Of a DNA stretch of 9,392 nt, positions 1 to 5,873 are shown in pieces. The DNA is from Rhodothermales bacterium (GTDB lineage: Bacteria; Bacteroidota; Rhodothermia; Rhodothermales; VXPQ01): contig JANQSQ010000020.1 of NCBI GenBank assembly GCA_028283985.1, forward strand, positions 1 to 9,392. The letters run 5' to 3'. Under the pieces are notes generated by a model. It was not told where the DNA came from. It ran no database searches and was given only the letters and a program-made list of their open reading frames with translations. The translations under genes and the position numbers were made by a program. Numbering within the stretch: the first letter of the stretch is position 1; each line of letters starts with the position of its first letter.

Positions 1-160
1 AGAGTGACGCCGTGCCCGGCGGAACCCGAAGGGCGGGGTCTCTTTTCCCGCCATGCGGCGTTGCTGCCCGCTTATGTGGCTGGGCCACACTGCGCTCGCA
101 GCGCCTGGCCTGGCAGGAAAATAGGCCCCGCAGAGCGCCGCTGCATAGTGCTAACAGGAC
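1..160. other. Intergenic region downstream of purC, inverted repeats only
   Basis: I see no convincing gene in this stretch, which lies 3' of purC. It holds several GC-rich inverted repeats. One is GGCGGG at 32-37 pairing with CCCGCC at 47-52 around a 9-base loop. Another is CTGCG/CGCAG around position 95. GCGGCG near 55-60 can also pair with CGCCGC near 137-142. None is followed by a T-run on either strand, so none is a textbook intrinsic terminator, although one may still end the purC transcript. No tRNA cloverleaf was recognised. Confidence 0.4.
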
Positions 161-1165
161 CTAGGTCGCCAGATACGATGTGACCGCCTGGCGTATGCGC
201 TCGACGGGATCGGGATGGGTGTCCGGCTCGAAAACCAGCCCGGTCACCGCCTCATACAACTCAATGTAACGGGCCGCTACCTGTACGCGGAAATCGTCCG
301 GCAAGTCGGGCAGTTCCTGTCCCGGTTTTCCCTGAAACCCCTGTTCCATCAGCCACTCGCGGACGAATTCCTTGGAAAGCTGCTTTTGAGACACGCCCGC
401 TCGAAGCCGTTCCTCATATCCATCCGCATAGTAGTACCGTGACGAATCGGGGGTATGCACCTCGTCTATAAGCAGGAAAGCGCCGTTCGGGGCGCGGCCG
501 AATTCGTATTTGGTATCCACGAGCAGCAAGCCCCTCGCCGCAGACATGTCCGTGCCGCGGGCAAACAAGGCAAGCGCAACCGCTTCCAGTTCGTCGAATT
601 CGCCGGGCGTCAGCAGGCCGCGCGTTATAATTTCCTCCCGGGAGATATCTTCGTCGTGTCCCGTTTCCGCTTTGGTGGCGGGCGTGAGCACGGGCCGGGG
701 AAGACGACTGCTTTCCTGCAGGCCGTCCGGCAGCGCCGCGCCCGAAACGCTGCGCCGCCCGGCGCGGTATTCCCGCCAGGCATGCCCGGCAAGATACCCA
801 CGGACCACAAATTCGACGGGGACAGGCGTACAAGGCACCGCCATCGTGACATTCGGGTCCGGAACCGCCACAAGATGATTGGGCGCAATATCTTTTGTCC
901 GTTCGAAGAAAAAAGCAGCCGTTTGGTTCAGCACCTGCCCCTTGAAGGGAATCTGCTGCCGCAGAATATGATCGAACGCCGAAATGCGGTCGGTCGTGAT
1001 CAGGCAGAGCGCATCGCCGGAAGCAGCGGAAGCCCGGTAGACATCGCGGACTTTGCCCTGGTACAGCTCGCCCGCCCCCGTGAAATGCGTTTCGCCGATC
1101 GTATGATCGAGTTGTTGGCGGATCGCTTCCTCAAGCGACCTGTGCAAGGTGCTTTCTGACGTCAT
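161..1165 (-). CDS. purC: Phosphoribosylaminoimidazole-succinocarboxamide synthase (SAICAR synthase)
   Basis: Cytoplasmic enzyme of de novo purine synthesis (EC 6.3.2.6). It joins aspartate to carboxyaminoimidazole ribotide (CAIR) using ATP to give SAICAR. Visible motifs along the 334 residues are the nucleotide-binding GKVRDVY (37-43), TDRISAFD (58-65), EFVVRGYLAGHAWREY (118-133), GHDEDIS (169-175), the family signature LLVDTKYEFG (214-223) and DEVHTPDSSRY (234-244). The length fits the longer class, which includes yeast Ade1 and many Bacteroidota enzymes, rather than the roughly 240-residue E. coli PurC. The ATG at 1165 leaves a natural N-terminal extension before the conserved core, and no Shine-Dalgarno is evident. 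It is the only purine gene visible. It lies 42 bases downstream of a LacI-family gene on the same strand, so the two may be co-transcribed. Confidence 0.96.
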   Translation of the reverse strand: MTSESTLHRSLEEAIRQQLDHTIGETHFTGAGELYQGKVRDVYRASAASGDALCLITTDRISAFDHILRQQIPFKGQVLNQTAAFFFERTKDIAPNHLVAVPDPNVTMAVPCTPVPVEFVVRGYLAGHAWREYRAGRRSVSGAALPDGLQESSRLPRPVLTPATKAETGHDEDISREEIITRGLLTPGEFDELEAVALALFARGTDMSAARGLLLVDTKYEFGRAPNGAFLLIDEVHTPDSSRYYYADGYEERLRAGVSQKQLSKEFVREWLMEQGFQGKPGQELPDLPDDFRVQVAARYIELYEAVTGLVFEPDTHPDPVERIRQAVTSYLAT

Positions 1166-1207
1166 AGCGAGGAAACGGAATAAAAGGTCAGGAAGAAAAA
1201 ATCATGC

Positions 1208-2227
1208 TTATCCGGGCCGGGAAGACCTGCGCGCCACCAGTTTGGGAACAATTACCCGGTGTATCGGGGGAGGCTTTTTTTCTTCGTTCATGCGCTGCAG
1301 GATCAATTCGGTGGCCTGTTCGCCCACTTCGTGCATACGCTGATCCACGCTGGAAAGACCCATGTACTGGCTGGTCTTGATATCGTCGTAGCCTACCAGC
1401 GCAATATCTCCGGGTATTTCCCGCCCGGCGTCGCGTATGGCTTTCCAGGCCCCGATGGCCTGCACATCGCTCAGCGCAAAGACCGCCGTGACATCCGGGC
1501 GTTCCGAAAGAATCCGTTGCATCGCCTCGTAGCCCGATTCCTCGCTGATACCAGCGTGCTTCTCGGTGCTTCCGCAGAAAATATCTTCCCGGGAGAAAGA
1601 CCGGCCGGCTTTGCGCATAGTTTCCTGGACTCCTTCCAGACGTGTATACTGCGTGGGACCGTTCGTGTGCGATACGATCATGGCGATCCGGCTGTGGCCG
1701 AGGCCGATCAGATGTTCGATGGCCGCCGCCGCACCCGCCTGGTCGTCCCAGGAAAACGAATCGAACGCGGGAAATTGCGTACCCACAAGAACCACCGGAG
1801 AATGCAAGGTCTCCAGTTCCTCCACAATATGCTCGTTGAAGGCAGTGCCCACAAGCAGGAGACCTTGCACAGAGCCCCTGTCCAGGAAGTTCATCAGCGT
1901 GGCGTTCGGTGACTTCGCGCCCAGATCGCAAAGCAGCAGGTCGATGTCCAGCTCGCGCAAGTGAAACCGGATGCCTTTGAGCAATTCGGTATGGAAGGGC
2001 ATCGTGAAGGTGGGAATAGCCACGGCAAGGGACCTCACCGCCCGGCGGGCCAGCGACTTGGCCGTACGATCCGGGCGGAACCGCAAGACTTCAATGGCTT
2101 CGAGCACACGATCCCGGGTCGGATCGGTCACCAGATCGGAACTGTTCAGCACACGCGACACGGTGGATATCGAAACACCCGCCCTCTCCGCTACATCGTA
2201 AATGGTGATTCGCGATTTTTCCTGCAT
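1208..2227 (-). CDS. LacI-family transcriptional repressor
   Basis: DNA-binding regulator of the LacI/GalR family, 339 residues from the chosen ATG at 2227. The N-terminus reads ITIYDVAERAGVSISTVSRVLN, given here as ITIYDVAERAGVSIS plus TVSRVLN, the classic LacI helix-turn-helix and start of the hinge helix. It is followed by a periplasmic-binding-protein-like effector domain with PFHTELLKGI, the GLLLVGT strand, HLIGLGHSRIAMI, VTAVFALSD and IPGDIALVGYDDI, all typical of the family. The open frame extends upstream to a GTG at 2296, but those 23 residues precede the canonical N-terminus, so the ATG is preferred; a purine-rich AAGGGGA lies about 17 bases upstream of it. It diverges from a MalK-like ATPase gene, which suggests a sugar effector. 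It also sits directly upstream of purC, and PurR is a LacI-family protein, so purine control cannot be excluded. Confidence 0.94.
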   Translation of the reverse strand: MQEKSRITIYDVAERAGVSISTVSRVLNSSDLVTDPTRDRVLEAIEVLRFRPDRTAKSLARRAVRSLAVAIPTFTMPFHTELLKGIRFHLRELDIDLLLCDLGAKSPNATLMNFLDRGSVQGLLLVGTAFNEHIVEELETLHSPVVLVGTQFPAFDSFSWDDQAGAAAAIEHLIGLGHSRIAMIVSHTNGPTQYTRLEGVQETMRKAGRSFSREDIFCGSTEKHAGISEESGYEAMQRILSERPDVTAVFALSDVQAIGAWKAIRDAGREIPGDIALVGYDDIKTSQYMGLSSVDQRMHEVGEQATELILQRMNEEKKPPPIHRVIVPKLVARRSSRPG

Positions 2228-2420
2228 CGTACGAATTCGATCTGTCCCCTTGAAGGATATATTGCGCAAAAGTACGATTAATCCCGATTCCCGCACGGCA
2301 TCTGCCGGTCAGGTTTGTTTTTTCACCGTCTTTTTACAGATACTCTGATCAAAATCGCTCCGCATTCGTGCGTAAAGGACATCATGGTTCATCATAATCG
2401 GAGTATCCTTAATTTGCCGC
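2228..2420. promoter_or_regulatory. Divergent regulatory region between lacI-type and ABC ATPase genes
   Basis: This 193-base divergent spacer should hold promoters for both flanking genes. The palindrome TTGCGCAA at 2262-2269 has a central CG step, as LacI-family operators do, and lies about 35 bases upstream of the repressor ATG, so it is a plausible autoregulatory operator (inference only). TAATCGGAGTATCCTTAA at 2395-2412 recurs with two mismatches at 3639-3656. A shorter TATCCTT lies on the minus strand at 2253-2259 upstream of the repressor. No consensus -35/-10 pair stands out. Confidence 0.4.
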
Positions 2421-3530
2421 ATGGCGCGTATTCGGCTCGAAAATATCCGTAAGGTCTACGACAGGAATGTTACAGCAGTCCGGAACCTGACCTTCGAGGT
2501 CGGGGATGGGGAGTTCGTGGTGCTGGTAGGGCCGTCGGGCTGCGGTAAAAGCACCGTGCTGCGCATGATCGCCGGCCTCGAGTCGATCACGCAGGGTTCC
2601 CTGTATATGGACGATCGGATGGTAAACGACGTAGCTGCGCGGGACCGGGACGCGGCGATGGTCTTTCAGAACTATGTCCTGTACCCGCACATGTCGGTAT
2701 TCGACAACATGGCTTTCGGCCTCAAGCTGCGCGGATACGGCCGGGAAGACATGAACCGCCGGGTCCGGCAGGCCGCGGAATTACTCGGCATCGAAACGAT
2801 TCTGGACCGGAAACCGGAGCAATTGTCCGGAGGGCAGCGGCAGCGGGTCGCTCTGGGGAGAGCTATTGTCCGCAAACCGCGCATGTTTCTATTCGACGAA
2901 CCGCTTTCCAACCTCGATGCGGGCCTGCGAGGAAAAATGCGGGCGGAAATATCGAGACTCCACAGCCGGCTGGGAACGACCATAATCTATGTTACCCATG
3001 ATCAGGTCGAGGCCATGACCATGGGAGACCGGATTGTAGTACTCGACAGGGGACGCATCCAGCAGATCGATACGCCGCTTGCACTCTACAAACGGCCTGC
3101 AAACCGGTTCGTAGCCGGATTTATCGGAAATCCGGCGATGAACTTCATCGAGGGCCGCATCGTCGAGAAGGAAGGAGGGCCCGCCTTCGAGGCGGAAGGA
3201 GAAACATTGCTGATTCCCCTGCGGGAACCCGATCATGCGCCCATCGGGGCATGCGTCGGGCAGGCCGTGACCCTCGGCATCCGTCCGGAAGATATCCGGA
3301 TGTCCTTATCGGATACCCTGCCCGCGCACGCTGCGCACGAGGCCGATTTTCTGCTGGATGTCGTGGAGCCCATGGGGCATGAAGCATTGCTTTGCGCCAG
3401 GGTAGGGAAACAGGACATACGCGCCCGGATTGCGTCCCGGACACTCCCCAAAGCGGGCCGCTCCGTCCGACTGGCGCTGGACCTCAGAAAACTTTATTTC
3501 TTCGACCGGGCAACGGAACGCGCCTTGTGA
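2421..3530 (+). CDS. MalK/UgpC-type carbohydrate ABC transporter ATP-binding protein
   Basis: Cytoplasmic ATPase subunit of a CUT1-type sugar importer, 369 residues, the usual length for MalK, UgpC and MsmX. The motifs are complete and in order: Walker A GPSGCGKST (37-45), Q-loop Q83 in VFQNYVLYPH, signature LSGGQ (135-139), Walker B FLFDE (156-160), D-loop SNLD (163-166) and switch histidine H193 in YVTHDQ. The remaining C-terminal third (about 235-369) is the regulatory/TOBE region, with GIRPEDIRMS recognisable. No permease or solute-binding gene lies in the window, so it may be a shared ATPase serving several importers, as MsmX does in Bacillus. The ATG at 2421 has no close Shine-Dalgarno; GGAG sits about 17 bases upstream. 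It is divergent from the LacI-family gene, its likely regulator. Confidence 0.94.
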   Translation: MARIRLENIRKVYDRNVTAVRNLTFEVGDGEFVVLVGPSGCGKSTVLRMIAGLESITQGSLYMDDRMVNDVAARDRDAAMVFQNYVLYPHMSVFDNMAFGLKLRGYGREDMNRRVRQAAELLGIETILDRKPEQLSGGQRQRVALGRAIVRKPRMFLFDEPLSNLDAGLRGKMRAEISRLHSRLGTTIIYVTHDQVEAMTMGDRIVVLDRGRIQQIDTPLALYKRPANRFVAGFIGNPAMNFIEGRIVEKEGGPAFEAEGETLLIPLREPDHAPIGACVGQAVTLGIRPEDIRMSLSDTLPAHAAHEADFLLDVVEPMGHEALLCARVGKQDIRARIASRTLPKAGRSVRLALDLRKLYFFDRATERAL

Positions 3531-3777
3531 GATGAACAGTCGCCGGAGCAGCCTGGGGCCTGTTACCACTATGCAGCGGCGCTCTGGGGGCATTTTTTTC
3601 TGCAATTGACCGGCGTACGCAATATCTTCATACTCGCTTAATCAAAGTATCCTTAACAACATAATTCCATGCCACAAATCCATACCGTACACGTGCGGCG
3701 CTTCGCGCAACTCGATGTATTGCATGGATTACGCACGCATTCCTTCATCACCATCTCTAAATAAATCTCCAAATAAT
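3531..3777. other. Intergenic spacer with candidate promoter before the DinB operon
   Basis: Spacer between the ABC ATPase stop and the DinB start. A T7 run at 3593-3599 follows a G-rich stretch, but no clear hairpin precedes it, so a terminator is only weakly supported. TTGACC at 3606-3611 and CATACT at 3629-3634 are spaced by 17 bases and could form a sigma70-like promoter. TAATCAAAGTATCCTTAA at 3639-3656 is a near copy of the motif at 2395-2412. A 31-codon reading frame (3669-3764) follows that motif at about the distance the ATPase start follows its own copy; no function is assigned to it. Confidence 0.35.
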
Positions 3778-4308
3778 ATGTTCAGGAAACTCCTTACCGT
3801 AACCATTGCGCTGGTTATCGCCGGATTTGCCTCCATGACGGTCCGGGCGCAGTCAAGCCAGGACGAGATCGCTTCAGAGGTGGACGCCGTGCTGACAAAC
3901 ATGGTAGCCCTTGCCGAAGCGTTTCCCGCCGACAAATACGAATGGGCGCCTACCGAGACCGTGTTCCCGTTCCGGCGACACCTCGTGCATGTTTCGCAGG
4001 CGTCCTATTTTATTTTAGGGGTCGGGGGAATAGAAGCGCCCGAAGGAGTCGATGTGGGAGGCGCGCTCGAGAACGTGGTGGAGAAAGAAGACGTGGTAGC
4101 GTTCCTGAAGCACACGCATGAATTTGCGGTTTCCGGCATTCGCGGGATGTCCGACGAGACGATGGACTCCATGGTGAGTTTGTACGGCGACCCGGAACGG
4201 ACCGTGCGCGCTGCCCTGCTCGCTTATCTGCGGCATAATTCCGAGCATCTCGGGCAGTTGATTTCCTACGCGCGCATGCAGGACATCGTACCGCCCTGGA
4301 GCGAATGA
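3778..4308 (+). CDS. Exported DinB/YfiT-fold protein
   Basis: A 176-residue protein from the ATG at 3778. This start is chosen over an in-frame ATG at 3715 because it begins a clean signal peptide: MFRKLLTV, a hydrophobic stretch, then VRA-QS with cleavage near residue 24. The mature part looks like a DinB-type four-helix bundle. It has a histidine-bearing helix (FPFRRHLVHVSQASYFI, H68 and H71) and a C-terminal helix with HNSEHLGQLISYARMQDIVPPWS, split here as HNSEHLGQLISYARM and QDIVPPWS. H71, H153 and H157 are candidates for the family's metal-binding triad. Many DinB-fold proteins are metal-dependent thiol transferases or hydrolases, but the substrate here is unknown. Its stop overlaps the next gene's start (ATGA), indicating translational coupling with an exported Ntn hydrolase and suggesting a shared extracytoplasmic role. 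Confidence 0.82.
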   Translation: MFRKLLTVTIALVIAGFASMTVRAQSSQDEIASEVDAVLTNMVALAEAFPADKYEWAPTETVFPFRRHLVHVSQASYFILGVGGIEAPEGVDVGGALENVVEKEDVVAFLKHTHEFAVSGIRGMSDETMDSMVSLYGDPERTVRAALLAYLRHNSEHLGQLISYARMQDIVPPWSE

Positions 4309-5324
4309 GCATATCGCGAAGAACGTTTCTGCACTTGTCCGGTGCGGCGGCTGCCGTTTCGGCGGCGGGCATGCCTCACCCGCCGCAAGCCCGTCCGCAC
4401 CGGACCGTGCCCATTGCGATCGCTTCAGGGAACGGCATCCGGGGCGTCGAAAAGGCATACCGGATGATGACGGAGGAGGGAGCGGACCCGCTTGACGCAG
4501 CCATTGCCGGCGTCAAAATCCAGGAATTGGACCCGACCGACCAGAGCGTGGGCCTCGGCGGTTTGCCCGACGAACGGGGCGTCGTTACGCTGGACGCTTC
4601 GCTTATGCATGGCCCTACCCGCCGCGCCGGCGCCGTCGCTGCCCTGGAAGACATCGCTACGCCTTCCCTTGTGGCCAAGGCCGTAATGGACTACACGGAT
4701 CATGTAATTCTTGTAGGGAAGGGCGCCCGGGATTTCGCCATTCGAATGGGATTCAAGCCGCAGAATCTGCTTACGGAACAGAGCCGTAACGACTGGCTGG
4801 CCTGGAAAACAAGCCTGAACGCCGGCGACAACTGGCTGGAATGGCCGGAAGCAGCGGCAAAACACACGGACGGCACCATTCACATGAGCGCCGTTACGGG
4901 AAGCGGGGATATCGCCTCGGTCACGACCACGAGCGGGCTGGCCTGGAAGATTCCCGGTCGAATAGGGGACAGCCCCATCGTCGGAGCCGGACAGTACTGT
5001 GACAACACGGTGGGCTCCGCCGGAGCAACCGGCCGGGGCGAAGCCGCTATTCAGACCTGCGGATCGTTTCTTGCCGTCGAGTTCATGCGCCAGGGGTATG
5101 CTCCGGAAGATGCCTGTCTCGAGGTACTGCGGCGTGTCGTGGCCATGACCGAAGACCGTTTGCTGGACGCGCGGGGCCGCCCGCGTTTCGGGCTCAGCTT
5201 CTATGCCGTCCACAAGGACGGGCGATACGGGGCCGCGACCATGTACGAAGGGCCGCAGTTTGCCGTTGCCTCGGCGGAAGGCGTGCGCCACGAACCCATG
5301 GCCTATCTGTTCTCCAATGAATAA
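4305..5324 (+). CDS. Tat-exported glycosylasparaginase-like Ntn hydrolase
   Basis: Member of the N4-(beta-N-acetylglucosaminyl)-L-asparaginase family, 339 residues. These enzymes self-cleave before a threonine that becomes the N-terminal nucleophile and then hydrolyse Asn-linked glycans or related amides. The start MSISRRTFLHLSG carries a twin-arginine motif, so export of a folded precursor is expected. The core contains DPTDQSVGLGGLPDERG, VTLDASLMHG, the autoproteolysis site DGTIHM with predicted nucleophile T191, TTSGLAWKIPGRIGDSPI with R219 and D222, and GATGRGE with T242-G243. From memory, the spacing matches Flavobacterium enzyme T152, R180, D183 and T203-G204. Two positions differ: glycine precedes the nucleophile, and the N-terminal tryptophan of the substrate site appears replaced (IASGNG). 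Substrate may therefore differ from classic glycoasparagine. Its start overlaps the DinB stop by four bases and its end overlaps the VOC start. Confidence 0.9.
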   Translation: MSISRRTFLHLSGAAAAVSAAGMPHPPQARPHRTVPIAIASGNGIRGVEKAYRMMTEEGADPLDAAIAGVKIQELDPTDQSVGLGGLPDERGVVTLDASLMHGPTRRAGAVAALEDIATPSLVAKAVMDYTDHVILVGKGARDFAIRMGFKPQNLLTEQSRNDWLAWKTSLNAGDNWLEWPEAAAKHTDGTIHMSAVTGSGDIASVTTTSGLAWKIPGRIGDSPIVGAGQYCDNTVGSAGATGRGEAAIQTCGSFLAVEFMRQGYAPEDACLEVLRRVVAMTEDRLLDARGRPRFGLSFYAVHKDGRYGAATMYEGPQFAVASAEGVRHEPMAYLFSNE

Positions 5325-5718
5325 CCCGCCTGCCTTCGGGACCGTCGGCTGGATGGATCTCACCGTTCCCGACGCCGAAACCGTCCGGGATTTCTACGAG
5401 GCAGTGGCCGGCTGGAAGGCTTCTCCCGTAAACATGGGGGAGTACGACGACTTCAGTATGTCACCCCCGGGCGACGAAACGGAACCGGTGGCCGGGGTGT
5501 GCCATGCACGGGGCGCCAATGCGGACCTGCCTCCCCAGTGGCTCATCTACATTCTGGTCGGGGATCTCGAAGCAAGCATGGCCGTGTGCCGCGAGCGGGG
5601 CGGCTCCGTGATCGCAGGACCCGTATCCATGGGCGCCATGGGCAGTTATTGCGTGATCCGCGACCCCGCCGGCGCCGCGGCGGCGCTTTTTTGTCCGGGC
5701 GGGTCGGACGACGCCTGA
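5317..5718 (+). CDS. VOC (glyoxalase/bleomycin-resistance fold) protein
   Basis: Small cytoplasmic protein of 133 residues with two beta-alpha-beta-beta-beta modules. The first contains GWMDLTVPDAETVRDFYEAVAGWK (about 11-34), split here as GWMDLTVPDAETV and RDFYEAVAGWK. The second contains WLIYILVGDLEASMAVCRERGG (about 75-96) and ends in YCVIRDPAGAAAALF. This is the VOC pattern seen in glyoxalase I relatives and 27 kDa antigen/CFP30B-like proteins. The substrate is not predictable. The ATG at 5317 lies inside the end of the glycosylasparaginase gene (8-base overlap). An upstream in-frame ATG at 5203 is rejected because the extra residues are the shadow of that gene. An 85-base internal segment (5547-5631, residues 78-105) is duplicated at 8480-8564 beside a truncated IS. 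Confidence 0.87.
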   Translation: MNNPPAFGTVGWMDLTVPDAETVRDFYEAVAGWKASPVNMGEYDDFSMSPPGDETEPVAGVCHARGANADLPPQWLIYILVGDLEASMAVCRERGGSVIAGPVSMGAMGSYCVIRDPAGAAAALFCPGGSDDA

Positions 5719-5724
5719 TCGATC

Positions 5725-5741
5725 ATCGGGGGCCTCCCGAT
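5725..5741 (+). terminator. Weak hairpin after the DinB-asparaginase-VOC operon
   Basis: ATCGGG (5725-5730) can pair with CCCGAT (5736-5741) around a 5-base loop, seven bases after the VOC stop. A short T-run (TTTTT) follows only at 5759-5763, which is too far for a standard intrinsic terminator. The position is right, but the structure is weak. Confidence 0.25.
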
Positions 5742-5803
5742 CTCTGGGACATTGCTCCTTTTTACCCCGGCCGATGCCGTTGCGCCGCGTTGTCGGAAAT
5801 TTC

Positions 5804-5832
5804 TTGACAAACTTTGGAGCAATTATTATATT
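5804..5832 (+). promoter_or_regulatory. Near-consensus sigma70-type promoter for the M15 lipoprotein gene
   Basis: TTGACA at 5804-5809 matches the -35 consensus exactly. TATATT at 5827-5832 differs from the -10 consensus at one base. The spacer is exactly 17 bases. Transcription would start near 5839-5840, leaving a leader of about 35 bases before the ATG at 5874. This is the clearest promoter in the window. Bacteroidota housekeeping promoters usually look different (TTTG at -33, TAnnTTTG at -7), so an E. coli-like promoter here may hint that the unit was acquired. Confidence 0.65.
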
Positions 5833-5873
5833 TTTAGGAATTTGTCTTTCGCTCCTTTTTAAATAAGGCATGA

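Noticed and set aside
455..1159. Long plus-strand frame opposite purC
   Set aside because: Shadow of purC on the other strand, Arg-rich and without motifs.
3580..3600. T7 run after the ABC ATPase gene as an intrinsic terminator
   Set aside because: The preceding G-rich stretch has no convincing complementary arm.
3669..3764. 31-codon plus-strand reading frame before the DinB gene
   Set aside because: It lacks a Shine-Dalgarno, hydrophobic segment or recognisable motif. It is mentioned only because its distance from the shared upstream motif resembles that of the ATPase gene.
4425..5363. Long minus-strand frame opposite the glycosylasparaginase gene
   Set aside because: The plus-strand gene has an unambiguous family match across the same bases.
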